NCBI RefSeq assembly: GCF_946221935.1 | Contig: NZ_CAMIGN010000008.1 | Location: 56,625 to 120,624 of the forward strand | Source of the DNA: an uncultured Corynebacterium sp. | GTDB lineage: Bacteria > Actinomycetota > Actinomycetes > Mycobacteriales > Mycobacteriaceae | DNA: 64,000 bases | Direction of reading: 5' to 3' | Part shown: positions 1 to 9,000 of the stretch, piece after piece | Numbering within the stretch: position 1 is the first letter of the stretch | Layout: every line of letters begins with the position of its first letter | Made by a program: the position numbers and the translations under genes | The notes under the pieces: generated by a model | Seen by the model: the letters and a program-made list of their open reading frames with translations, nothing else | Database searches by the model: none | What the model was told of the DNA's origin: nothing

Positions 1-171
1 AAATGCAGCGCCAGGATTGCGCACCAAGTAGAGGCGAAAGAACTCCCCAAGGACGGGGTATGCCCGCTGTGGCTCGAGATTCTCGACGACCGCCCATTTG
101 GTGATCTGGTCGACGGCGATGATCCCGAACATCAGGGTCAAGGCTGCGAAAGATGCGCGTTTCGAAGTCAC
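1..171 (-). CDS. lspA: Lipoprotein signal peptidase (signal peptidase II), N-terminal part
   Basis: This is the first 57 codons of a gene that runs off the left edge. The peptidase removes signal peptides of prolipoproteins in the membrane after diacylglyceryl transfer. The visible protein starts MTSKRASFAALTLMFG, has a first membrane segment, then the family motif VDQITKW, and ends in RNPGAAF, which belongs to the conserved N-x-G-A-A-F block. The catalytic Asp residues lie outside the window. I chose GTG at 171 because a TAGACT -10 hexamer ends 8 bases before it, as for a leaderless mRNA. It is divergent from a lipoprotein gene 40 bp away. Confidence 0.88.
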   Translation of the reverse strand, partial: MTSKRASFAALTLMFGIIAVDQITKWAVVENLEPQRAYPVLGEFFRLYLVRNPGAAF

Positions 172-179
172 GCTTATTC

Positions 180-203
180 AGTCTAATGTCCGCCTGTTAC
201 GCT
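180..203. promoter_or_regulatory. Divergent leaderless promoters for lspA and the lipoprotein gene
   Basis: On the minus strand TAGACT (180-185) lies 8 bases before the lspA GTG. On the plus strand TACGCT (198-203) lies 8 bases before the GTG at 212. Both fit the corynebacterial -10 consensus TANNNT and would start transcription at the first base of the coding region. Neither gene has a Shine-Dalgarno sequence. Confidence 0.5.
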
Positions 204-211
204 GTGAACTT

Positions 212-1183
212 GTGGGTATTTCTAGCAAGTCCGCGCTGGCTATATGCAGCGCTATAGGCCTGGCCTTCGCGGCCGTTGGATGCTCCGACTCTGAGCAGCC
301 GCAATCTAAACCGGCTGACGTGGCCGTGCCGGGTGTCAAGGTAGAACTGCAAAACCGTGGTTCTACACCGCAGGAACCAATTGCATGGTTCTCACAAGAG
401 GGCAACCAAGAGGTCACTTTCCGAGCCACCCAAGGTTTCGCACAGCACACGCTGGGGGCGAAAAAGGAATCTGAGAACCGCTCCGAAAAGGAGCCGAGTA
501 CTAGCGCCACGGTGCCCCAAGACGAGCAGCCGGATGTCGCCGAACTGGAATACGACGAGGTAACGATGGATCTGCCCTTGTCGGCCGAGGTGACGACGGA
601 TGGCAAGGGTCGCGAAACGGACGTTACCGTGGGCGCCCCTAGCGGCACGAATGACAAAAAGAACGAGGACATCGCCACCGCCGAGGGCTTTAAGATGCAC
701 GCGGCACAGGAGGTCGATGGTCGCACGACCTCTCGCAGCTACACTGCTCCCGACGGTGCGAGCCAGACGGCTCGAGCCAGCGTGGAATCAGCGTTGAGTC
801 AGATGAACGACTACCCGCTAATCTTCCCCGCCGAGCCAGTGGGCGTGGGCGCAAAGTGGACGGTCTCCAACCGTGTGGATGGCGACATTTCCATGTCGCA
901 GACCATCACCTATACCCTGCTGGAACGCCAAGGGCAGTCGGTTACTTTGAAGGTCGATGTGCAGCGTCGCCCGGCGGTATCCACGCTGGCGCAGACCGAT
1001 CTAAAGGTTCTGAAATCAAACACCAAGTCCACCGGTCAGATTGCATTGGACTTAAATAAGGTGCTGCCCACTCGGGGTCATATCAACGTCACGACCGAGA
1101 TCACCTATGGCCGTGACGACTCTCCGGCTCGCGTGGTGCAAACCACCACGTCGAAGTCAGAGTGGAAGCCGGCGAAAAAGTAA
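212..1183 (+). CDS. Secreted lipoprotein, DUF6263-like
   Basis: A 323-residue envelope lipoprotein of unknown function. The signal peptide ends in the lipobox AAVGC, so Cys24 would be lipidated. An acidic, Ser/Thr-rich linker follows, then a C-terminal domain containing YPLIFPAEPVGVGAKW and repeated beta-like segments with many Thr and Val residues. This resembles the DUF6263 family of actinobacterial lipoproteins; that match is from memory and moderate. I used GTG at 212 rather than ATG at 98 because it puts the signal peptide at the N-terminus and follows a -10 box. The gene lies beside lspA, whose product would process it. Confidence 0.75.
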   Translation: MGISSKSALAICSAIGLAFAAVGCSDSEQPQSKPADVAVPGVKVELQNRGSTPQEPIAWFSQEGNQEVTFRATQGFAQHTLGAKKESENRSEKEPSTSATVPQDEQPDVAELEYDEVTMDLPLSAEVTTDGKGRETDVTVGAPSGTNDKKNEDIATAEGFKMHAAQEVDGRTTSRSYTAPDGASQTARASVESALSQMNDYPLIFPAEPVGVGAKWTVSNRVDGDISMSQTITYTLLERQGQSVTLKVDVQRRPAVSTLAQTDLKVLKSNTKSTGQIALDLNKVLPTRGHINVTTEITYGRDDSPARVVQTTTSKSEWKPAKK

Positions 1184-1214
1184 AAGCGTCTAGCTATAGC
1201 TGGTTGCAGCTAAC

Positions 1215-1772
1215 TTAGACCTCTTTACACATCGGCGGCACCTGATCCGGCAGGACGTTTTCCACCAGGGTGCAGGCCCACCCCTGGTCCAGCTTCCACT
1301 TTCCGTCTTCGTTGACAAACTCAACGTCGCTCACGACGTGCGGTTCCTGGCCGGGCACGGTGAGGTTTACGGTGGCGTTCACGTTGCCGGGGTTCAGGCT
1401 CGGCAGCACGGGCTCTACCACCTCGAGGGTCGCGTTGGACTCGGTGCGGGACTTCGTCAGGGCGTCAAAAAGCTCCGGTGCCTTGTCGCCGTTGACGACC
1501 GTGTCCACCTTTTGGTCAGTCGGTACGTTCGGGTCAACCGCGCGGTTCAGCACGCCCGCCAGCTCCTGAACGGTCGGGGTTTCATCCTGCGCTGCACCGG
1601 AGGACTCAGCGCCGCTGGAAGCTTGAGAGCTGGATGCCGAGGAGGCCTTGTCGGAGGAATCGTCGTCATTGCCGCAAGCCGACAGGGTCAGCCCGGCGGC
1701 CAAGACGGCAGAGATGGCCGTTGCGCGAGCAAAGACTTTTTTACCGCGAGAGTTGCGCAGGGTAGAACGCAC
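1215..1772 (-). CDS. MTB12-like lipoprotein (low-molecular-weight antigen family)
   Basis: A 185-residue lipoprotein related to the mycobacterial low-molecular-weight antigen MTB12/CFP-2 family; function unknown. The signal peptide carries the lipobox LTLSAC with Cys33 as the lipidation site. A Ser/Ala-rich spacer runs to about residue 62. The C-terminal domain shows family features: an N-terminal helix, the segment VNATVNLTVPG, and the closing block DGKWKLDQGWAC. Two late Cys residues, in WACTL and PPMCKEV, could form a disulfide. The GTG start has a good Shine-Dalgarno AAGGAG about 8 bases upstream. It is convergent with the preceding lipoprotein gene. Confidence 0.8.
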   Translation of the reverse strand: MRSTLRNSRGKKVFARATAISAVLAAGLTLSACGNDDDSSDKASSASSSQASSGAESSGAAQDETPTVQELAGVLNRAVDPNVPTDQKVDTVVNGDKAPELFDALTKSRTESNATLEVVEPVLPSLNPGNVNATVNLTVPGQEPHVVSDVEFVNEDGKWKLDQGWACTLVENVLPDQVPPMCKEV

Positions 1773-2083
1773 GAAAATGCTCCTTCATTGGATAGACATG
1801 GTTAGACATGTTTGGACATGGATGGACTATGTGACGCTGATAAAAGTGTGTAGTCAGCGGTACAACCCTCAAATAAAAGGGGAACTAATTGTCGACTATA
1901 CAAGCCATGCTGTTGCAGATGTTATTCGTGTGACTTGCGCTAGCGTAGCCAGTCGTTGAGTTCACCGCGGCGCTCTGCCTGATTTTGATACGCGCACCAA
2001 CGGATTGGCCCATCCCATGGGCGAATCGGAGTCTCAGTTGTGTATTTTGCTGGAAGAGTATCCCTGTGCCTTCGCCTTCACAA
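1773..2083. other. Leader and promoter region of the MTB12-like lipoprotein; otherwise no gene seen
   Basis: On the minus strand a TATAGT hexamer at 1895-1900, preceded by TG in extended -10 form, would start a leader of about 115 bases for the lipoprotein gene. The leader holds four phased 10-bp repeats (1791-1830). Nothing coding is supported between 1900 and the end of the MFS gene at 2084. Confidence 0.45.
1791..1830. repeat. Four tandem 10-bp repeats of TRGACATG
   Basis: Read on the plus strand the decamers are GATAGACATG, GTTAGACATG, TTTGGACATG and GATGGACTAT, exactly one helical turn apart; the fourth is degenerate. They lie in the lipoprotein leader just upstream of the ribosome binding site. 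The regular phasing resembles an array of binding sites for an oligomeric regulator, but no protein can be named. Confidence 0.55.
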
Positions 2084-3220
2084 CTATTCTGTGGCGTTCA
2101 TGCGTTGCCGAGCAATCTGACAAACTAACGCCATCAAAGCTACGCCCGCCGCGGAAGCACAGAGAACGGTCGGCGTCGCGTGTACAGCAACGAGTAGCGA
2201 CCCGAAGATAGCCCCCAGTGCGGATCCCAAGTAGTTAGCGGAAGCATTTGCAGCCACAGCCGTGGCACCGTCGGTCGGGTTCGTCTGCAGCAAGATATGC
2301 TGCTGGGGCGCGAGCGATGCCCATCCGCACATTCCCCAGACAAACAAGCTCGCGATCATGATCCAGGCGGTCTGACCTTGCGTCGTGCCAAGCAGCGCAC
2401 AGGTGAGGAGCACGAGAATGAGCACGCTCAGGCGCAGCGGATCGCGTCGGTCCATAAGTCGGCCAATACCTAATGCTCCCACCGCTCCCCCAACGCCCCA
2501 CACCCAGATCGCAAGAGTCTGGTGGGACGCGAGGCTTCCCGCTGACAAGATCACGGTCATGTACGTGTAAAGCCCCAAAGAAGCGACACCAGTCAGCAGA
2601 GTAACGGTGACCGTGAGTAAGTTCTTGGGTCGCGCAATTGATCGCAGGCGCTCGCGGGCACCCGAAGCGGGGATCGCTGGCAGTTCAGTTCCGCGCAGAG
2701 CAGTTCCCGCTAGTGCGGCACCACCAATAGCTGCGATCAAAAGTACGGCGGCTCGCCACCCCCAGTGCTGTGCTAACGCCAGACCGGTTGGGACGCCAAA
2801 TACGGTACCGACCGCCAAACCTGCAAGAACTAGCGCCAATGCACGTCCGCGATGCGCTTCCCCTGCGATCTCCGCCGCAACTGCGGATGACAGCGGTGAA
2901 TACACGCCCGCAGCTGCGCCAGCCACCACTCGGGTGGCTAGGAAAAACGCAATAGACGGTGAGAGCGCCGTGGTCAGGTTTGCCACGGTGAAGATCAGCA
3001 AGCACACAATTAGGCTCTGGCGTGACCGCCTCCCCGCATGTCCGGCCAGTAAAGGTCCTGCTATCGCATATGCCCCTGTGAATGCCGCTACTCCCAGGCC
3101 GACAGTGGCCTCGCGCGCATCCAAAGATGCGGCGATAGGGGGAAGGAGTCCCGCGACGACATAGGCGTCTAGCCCGAGCGCAACACTGCCCATTACAAAC
3201 GGCCAGAGCCGCCCCATCAT
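2084..3220 (-). CDS. Major facilitator superfamily drug/metabolite exporter
   Basis: A 378-residue integral membrane transporter of the DHA1 type, probably with 12 membrane segments, expected to export a drug-like or small hydrophobic compound with the proton gradient. Visible features are the first helix with ALGLDAYVVAGLLPPIA, a loop 2-3 motif AGHAGRRSRQ (motif A-like), and the motif C-like PTGLALAQHWGWRA. The substrate cannot be read from the sequence. The ATG overlaps the stop codon of the upstream ArsR-type regulator by four bases (ATGA) and has Shine-Dalgarno GGAGGGA, so the two are translationally coupled and probably share the palindromic operator. Confidence 0.88.
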   Translation of the reverse strand: MMGRLWPFVMGSVALGLDAYVVAGLLPPIAASLDAREATVGLGVAAFTGAYAIAGPLLAGHAGRRSRQSLIVCLLIFTVANLTTALSPSIAFFLATRVVAGAAAGVYSPLSSAVAAEIAGEAHRGRALALVLAGLAVGTVFGVPTGLALAQHWGWRAAVLLIAAIGGAALAGTALRGTELPAIPASGARERLRSIARPKNLLTVTVTLLTGVASLGLYTYMTVILSAGSLASHQTLAIWVWGVGGAVGALGIGRLMDRRDPLRLSVLILVLLTCALLGTTQGQTAWIMIASLFVWGMCGWASLAPQQHILLQTNPTDGATAVAANASANYLGSALGAIFGSLLVAVHATPTVLCASAAGVALMALVCQIARQRMNATE

Positions 3221-3543
3221 GCCTGTCCCTCCTCAGGGACAGCATTGGCCACTACAGCAGAAAGAAGACCGGGGAATAAGCGATCGAGGTCCTCGCTCCT
3301 CATTCGGATTAGACATGCGCGACCTTCACCTCTGGTCCATGTAACCCCTGCCTCCCGCAACATTCGGGTGTGGTACGTCAGTGTCGACCGTGGCAGGTCG
3401 TCCGCAAGCTCGAGACTATCGTGCTCGCGCCCGTCAGCCAGACGACGAATCATTTCGAGACGCGTGGGGTCACTCAAGGCGGCCAGCACCCTGGCCAGGG
3501 TGATTTCATCAGTCTCTGGGTGGTGATACTTGCGAGGGGACAT
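3217..3543 (-). CDS. ArsR-type winged-helix repressor of the MFS operon
   Basis: A 108-residue DNA-binding protein. A family N-terminus (LARVLAALSDPTRLEMIRRL) precedes a helix-turn-helix around residues 45-68 that contains LPRSTLTYHTRMLREAGV. The metal-binding motif ELCVCDL of ArsR/SmtB metal sensors is absent and there is only one Cys, so it more likely senses an organic ligand. A strong AAGGAGG Shine-Dalgarno supports the ATG at 3543. It is the first gene of a two-gene operon with the MFS pump. The large palindrome 16 bases before its start codon suggests autorepression. Confidence 0.88.
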   Translation of the reverse strand: MSPRKYHHPETDEITLARVLAALSDPTRLEMIRRLADGREHDSLELADDLPRSTLTYHTRMLREAGVTWTRGEGRACLIRMRSEDLDRLFPGLLSAVVANAVPEEGQA

Positions 3544-3559
3544 GGAACCTCCTTGGATC

Positions 3560-3602
3560 GTGCAGGAATACTTGCATGTTAATCATGCAAGTATTCCTGC
3601 AC
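3560..3602. promoter_or_regulatory. Perfect palindromic operator, 19-bp arms
   Basis: Arms 3560-3578 and 3584-3602 are perfect reverse complements with a 5-base spacer TTAAT. The core half-site is GGAATACTTGCATG. It lies immediately upstream of the ArsR-type regulator gene and is the obvious site for autorepression of the regulator-exporter pair. The size and symmetry suit a dimeric winged-helix protein. It could also control the divergent asparaginase gene, whose likely -10 box is 63 bp away. Confidence 0.8.
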
Positions 3603-3676
3603 AACTCCATTCGCTTTAACAGCCCTTGATCAACGCCCCCGATGAGGCACGCCTAGGCGTCGCGTACATTAGGCAC

Positions 3677-4669
3677 ATGACTTCCAGCGCCTCGCGAAAT
3701 CGTCCACAGATTCCCATCCTCGGCACCGGTGGCACCATCAGCTGCACCCACTCCCCTGACGGCGATCTTGTACCGTCGCTGGCCTGCTCGGATATCGTTG
3801 GTCAAGCTCATATTCCCCAGGGGGTCGAGCCCGTCGCACACGACATCATGAGCATCGATTCCAGCTCGATCACCCTCCCCCAAATCGATGAGCTCATCGG
3901 CCACATCAACAGCTTCTGCTCCCCTGCCCCAATCGGCATTGTGGTGCTGCACGGCACGGACACAATGGAGGAATCCGCCGTCGCCGCTGCATGCGCACTA
4001 CAACTGCCGTGCCCCGTCGTGTTTACGGGCGCTCAGCGCCCAGGTGATGACGCCACACCGGACGGCCCGGCCAACCTTTCCCGCGCGTTAGCTGCACTGG
4101 CCACTGGGGAACTCGATCCGGGTGTCCATATAGTCTTTGGAGACTCCATCGTAGCCGCTCGTGGGGCCTATAAGGCCCACACCACTGCGGATACTGCCTT
4201 CCGCAATGCTCTGGCGGATTCCAACGTGGCGGAGGATTCAGCATCACGTCCTTTTAAGTCCTCCGACGCACCGAATCCTCCGCGGATTGCCGGTCTGTTC
4301 GTGCCCATCATCACTACCTTCGCAGGTGATGACGGCCAGCTCCTCCGCGCCTTGCACGAACGGGATAGAAAAGGGGGCACTGTAGATGGTCTGGTGTTGG
4401 CTGCAATGGGGTCGGGCAATATTCCCACCGCCGTGGCTGAAGAGCTGACGACCTGGCGCGCCAGTCGACGTGCGCTGAACCGCGCCGACCTGCCTGTGGT
4501 GGTATGCAGTCGCGTGCCCACGGGAGGGGTTTCCTTCGTTTATGGCGGCACCGGCGGCGGAGCGCAGCTGGCGCGAGATGGCCTCCGAAGTGGAGGCGCA
4601 TTGCGACCCAGCCAGGCACGTATCGAGCTCCTATACGAGCTTGCTGCTACTCCTCCATCAGGTCGCTGA
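3677..4669 (+). CDS. L-asparaginase, cytoplasmic type
   Basis: Hydrolyses L-asparagine to aspartate and ammonia. The 330-residue protein has the N-terminal active-site motif GTGGTIS (Thr17) and the second motif LHGTDTMEE (Thr94, Asp95); a Lys in ARGAYKAHT fits the third catalytic position. There is no signal peptide, so it should be cytoplasmic. I prefer ATG 3677 over an upstream in-frame ATG at 3626 because TACATT (3665-3670) lies 6 bases before it, suggesting a leaderless mRNA, and the shorter protein begins just before the catalytic core. The last 23 bases overlap the convergent dinB gene. Confidence 0.9.
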   Translation: MTSSASRNRPQIPILGTGGTISCTHSPDGDLVPSLACSDIVGQAHIPQGVEPVAHDIMSIDSSSITLPQIDELIGHINSFCSPAPIGIVVLHGTDTMEESAVAAACALQLPCPVVFTGAQRPGDDATPDGPANLSRALAALATGELDPGVHIVFGDSIVAARGAYKAHTTADTAFRNALADSNVAEDSASRPFKSSDAPNPPRIAGLFVPIITTFAGDDGQLLRALHERDRKGGTVDGLVLAAMGSGNIPTAVAEELTTWRASRRALNRADLPVVVCSRVPTGGVSFVYGGTGGGAQLARDGLRSGGALRPSQARIELLYELAATPPSGR

Positions 4670-5993
4670 GATCCCACCCCAGACTATCCAGCGGATCAGC
4701 AGGGCTAAGGTCTGGATCGTCGATGCGGAAGGTGCGGGTCTTCCCCGGCCCGGTCGCAGCGGTTTCGAAGCGTACGCTAACCACCCCGTTGCCGGCTCCC
4801 TGCACCCATCCGTGGCCGTACTCCACGTGCGATACATCCTGTGTGGCATGCCAGGCCGGATGAACCGTGATGGCGTCATCAGTAAAGGCAGCAACACCAG
4901 AATCAGTAGGCTGATCAGCGACAATAGGTAGGGGTGGACCGTCGAGTTCGGGGAAGAGTAGCTCCTGACGATCGGCGACAAGTCCGGATACGCTCACTCC
5001 GACGAGGCGAAAGGCACCAGCTTCCTCCGGACGCGGCATGAGACGCTGGGCGAGGGCAAAGATTTTATCGAAATCCTCTGTCGGCGCTGGCAAACCGGCG
5101 GACTTCGTGTGCAGTTGGAAGTCCGTGGTGCGGGTCTTGACCGTCACGGTGCGGGCAGCACGGCCGTCTTTAAGCAAACGGCGGTGCATAGCTTGCGCGG
5201 TCTCGTGGAGTACGCGCATGGCTTCGGCAGTAGTTCGCGCATCGGTCTGCAATGTTCTTTCAGCGCTGACCTGCTTGGCGGGCGCGCGGGGTGCCACGGG
5301 CCGCGGATCATCCCCGGCGGCCATGCGTTGCATCTCTGCGCCGACGGATCCTAAGGCACCTCGAATATCCTCTACGTCGGCGACTACAAATTGGCCGATC
5401 GTTTCGATCCCCATGGTGTGCAGCTTCCCCTGCGCAACTTTGCCGATGCCCCATATGTCGCCTACAGGTCGGTTCGCGAAGATCTCCATGCGTTGCTCTG
5501 GCGGCACCACAAATACTCCATGGGGTTTCGCTAGGTCACTGGCCATTTTTGCATCCAGCTTCGTGGCCGCCATGCCGACGGACGCAGGCAGGCCGGTTTC
5601 TTCCTCCACCCTGGCCTGTAGTTTTTCCGCCCACGCGCGGGCCTCGGCTACACTGCCAAGCCCCTGGGGTTCGGCAAAGCCCTCGTCCACGGAGAGCTGC
5701 TCCACTACCCCGGCGTGGGCACGGATAACTTGGAAAATGCGTCGCGAGGCGGTGGTATATACCTCCTTTCGCGGAAGCACCACCACCGCGCGATGGTTGC
5801 ATAGGCGCACGGCCTGACCCATCGGCATTGCAGAGCGGGCGCCGTAGGCTCGCGCTTCATAGGATGTGCCTGCCACGACCCCGCGCCCGCCCAGCCCGCC
5901 GACGAGTACCGGACGACCGCGCAGAGTGGGCCGGGTGAGCTGCTCGACGGAGGCAAAGAATGCGTCCATGTCGATGTGAGCTACCCAGCGCAT
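4647..5993 (-). CDS. dinB: DNA polymerase IV (Y family)
   Basis: An error-prone translesion polymerase of 448 residues. The palm motif HIDMDAFFASVE (first metal-binding Asp) is at residues 6-17, and the second catalytic block is EQLSVDEGFAE with Asp-Glu. The helix-hairpin-helix region VGDIWGIGKVAQGKL is near residue 180, and a little-finger domain fills the C-terminal half. The C-terminal extension beyond about residue 350 is longer than in the E. coli protein. The gene follows ileS by 25 bp, so it may be co-transcribed with it. Its 3' end overlaps the asparaginase gene tail to tail. Confidence 0.93.
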   Translation of the reverse strand: MRWVAHIDMDAFFASVEQLTRPTLRGRPVLVGGLGGRGVVAGTSYEARAYGARSAMPMGQAVRLCNHRAVVVLPRKEVYTTASRRIFQVIRAHAGVVEQLSVDEGFAEPQGLGSVAEARAWAEKLQARVEEETGLPASVGMAATKLDAKMASDLAKPHGVFVVPPEQRMEIFANRPVGDIWGIGKVAQGKLHTMGIETIGQFVVADVEDIRGALGSVGAEMQRMAAGDDPRPVAPRAPAKQVSAERTLQTDARTTAEAMRVLHETAQAMHRRLLKDGRAARTVTVKTRTTDFQLHTKSAGLPAPTEDFDKIFALAQRLMPRPEEAGAFRLVGVSVSGLVADRQELLFPELDGPPLPIVADQPTDSGVAAFTDDAITVHPAWHATQDVSHVEYGHGWVQGAGNGVVSVRFETAATGPGKTRTFRIDDPDLSPADPLDSLGWDLSDLMEE

Positions 5994-6018
5994 GTGCGTA
6001 CCCTGTGGGCCTATTTCT

Positions 6019-9000
6019 TTATGACGCCACCGTGATGTCAGCCGAGCAACCGTCGGCGACGTCGTGGCTAAGCTGCTCGCCGACGACGATCTTCACGTCC
6101 GTGGCCAGCACCTCCTTGCCGATGGTGTCCGTGTGGGTGCGGGCCCACTCTTCCTTGTCTGCAGGCACGGAAAGGGTCAGGTGGATCCGGTCGCTTACCT
6201 GCAGATCGGCAGCCTTGCGGGCTTCCTGCACGCCGCGCACGCGGTCAGCGGCCCAGCCTTCGGCTTCCAGCTCCGGGGTGGTCTGAGTGTCCAGAACCAC
6301 CAAGCCGTCTTGGCCGGAAACCTCGGCAGTGTGCTCCGGGTCAGCGGCGACGAGCTTGCGGGTGAACTCCCCATCCTGCAGCTCAATGCCATCCGCAGTG
6401 ACAACACCAGCATCGTCGACGGTGTAGTTGCCGGACTTCACTGCCTTGATCACACGCTGGACATCCTTGCCCAGGCGTGGGCCAGCCACACGGGCGTTCA
6501 CGACAACATCGAAGCTGCCGACTTTCGCTACGTCCTCGGTGAGCTCCACCTGCTTGACGTTCACCTCGTCGGCGATGATCTGCGTGAAGTCCTCCAACGC
6601 GTTGGCATTGGGCAGCGCTACGGTCAGCTTGGGCAATGGCAGGCGGTTACGCAGCTTGTGTGCCTTACGCAGGGAGCTCGTAGCGGAGCTAACGGCGCGA
6701 ACAGCATCCATTGCAGCTACCAGCTCGGCATCAGCCGGCAACGCATCGGCCTGTGGGAAATCCGCAAGGTGTACGGAACGCTCGCCAGTCAGGCCGCGCC
6801 AAATAACCTCGGTAGTCATCGGCAGCAGCGGTGCAGCAGTGCGGCACAGCGTCTCCAAGACGGTGTAGAGGGTATTGAAGGCCTCGGGGTGAACGGTGTC
6901 GCCCGCCCAGAAGCGGTCGCGGGAGCGGCGAACATACCAGTTAGTCAATGCGTCACAGAACCAGCGAATCTCGTCGCAAGCGGTGGCAATGTCCGTGTTG
7001 TTCAGCGCGTCGGTCACGCCCTGCACCGTGTCACGCAGCTTCGCCAGAATGTAGCGATCCAACACGTTGGTGGACGAGGTATCGTACTGCGCCGGCTGGG
7101 AAGCATAGAGGCGCAGGAAGGAGTAGGCGTTCCACATCGGCAGCATCGCCTGACGCACGCCCTCGCGGATGCCCTGCTCGGTGACGATCAGGTTACCGCC
7201 GCGCAGGATCGGCGAGCTCATCAGGAACCAGCGCATAGCGTCCGAACCGTCACGATCAAAGACCTCGTTGACGTTCGGGTAGTTGCCCTTGGACTTACTC
7301 ATCTTCAGCCCGTCGTCACCCAGCACGATGCCGTGTGCGACGACCTTCTTGAACGCCGGCCGGTCGAACAGTGCCGTAGACAGCACGTGCATGGTGTAGA
7401 ACCAGCCGCGGGTCTGTCCGGAGTACTCCACGATAAAGTCCGCCGGGGAATGGCTATCGAACCACTCCTTGTTCTCGAACGGGTAGTGCTTCTGTGCGAA
7501 GGGCATCGAACCGGACTCGAACCAGCAGTCCAGTACCTCCGGTACACGGCGCATGGTGGACTTGCCCGTCGGATCATCCGGGTTCGGGCGGGTTAGCTCG
7601 TCAATATCCGGGCGGTGCAGGGAGGCTGGCTTACGGCCGAAGTCACGCTCCAATTCCTCCAAAGAGCCGTATACATCCATGCGTGGGTACTCCTCGGAGT
7701 CGGAGACCCACACCGGAATCGGTGCACCCCAGTAACGGTTGCGGGAGATGTTCCAATCGCGTGCGCCCTCCAGCCACTTGCCGAACTGGCCGTCGCGAAT
7801 GTGGGAGGGCATCCACTCGATCTGCTCGTGGTTCAGTTCCACCATGCGGTCGCGGAACTTCGTGACCTCAACGAACCAGGACGGAAGTGCCATGTAGATC
7901 AGCGGCTCGCCGGAGCGCCACGAGTGCGGGTAGGAGTGCTCGATCGTCTGGTGGCGGAGCACTCGGCCGGCGGCCTTCAGATCCTTAATGATGTCCTTGT
8001 TGGCGTCAAAGACCAGCTGGCCTTCGTAGTCAGGGACTTGGGCGGTGAACTTGCCGTCCATGTCCACCGGGATGACCAGCTCGATATCTGCCTTCTGGCA
8101 GGTGTTCATATCGTCTTCACCGAACGCAGGAGCCTGGTGAACCACGCCGGTTCCGTCCTCAGTGGTGACGTAGTCTGCGCTCAGGATCTGGAAGCCATTG
8201 TGCAGATCCTTGAAGTAGTCGAACACTGGGCTGTAGGTGAACCCAACCAGCTTTTCGCCGGGGAAGGTCGCCAGAACCTCGTGGTCTTCGCCTAGCTCCT
8301 TGCTGTAGGCACCCAGCAGGGCCTCCGCCAGGACCAGTTTCTGGCCAGCGAAGCCCTCGGTTCCCTTCTCCCCTACCTTGACCAGGGCATAGGTAACCTG
8401 AGGGTTCACAGCGAGCGCGGAGTTCGACGGAAGGGTCCACGGGGTGGTGGTCCATGCGATGGCGGATGCGTCGGAGAGCTCTGGGTGCTCAGCCAGCGTA
8501 GCTTCAGCAGCAGTTCCGGCATTCGCACCGGTCAGCGGCATGGTGACGGTCAGAGTCGGATCCTGACGCATCTTGTAGGAATCATCCAGGCGGGTTTCCT
8601 GATTGGACAGCGGAGTGTGCTCAGCCCAGGAGTACGGCAGCACGCGGAAGCCCTGGTAGATCAAGCCTTTGTCGTAGAGGTTCTTAAAGGCCCACATGAC
8701 GGATTCCATAAAGCCCGGATCCATCGTTTTGTAGCCGTTGTCGAAGTCCACCCAGCGAGCCTGGCGAGTGACGTATTCCTTCCATTCATCCGTGTAACGC
8801 AGTACGGACGATGCACAGTACTCGTTGAAGGAGCGCATGCCCATCTCTTCGATGCCAGCTCGATCCTTGATGCCTAGCTGCTTTTCCGCCTCCAATTCGG
8901 CGGGCAGGCCGTGGCAATCCCAGCCGAAAACGCGAGCGACCTTCTTGCCCTGCATGGTCTGGTAGCGCGGCACGATGTCCTTGACGTAGCCGGTAAGAAG

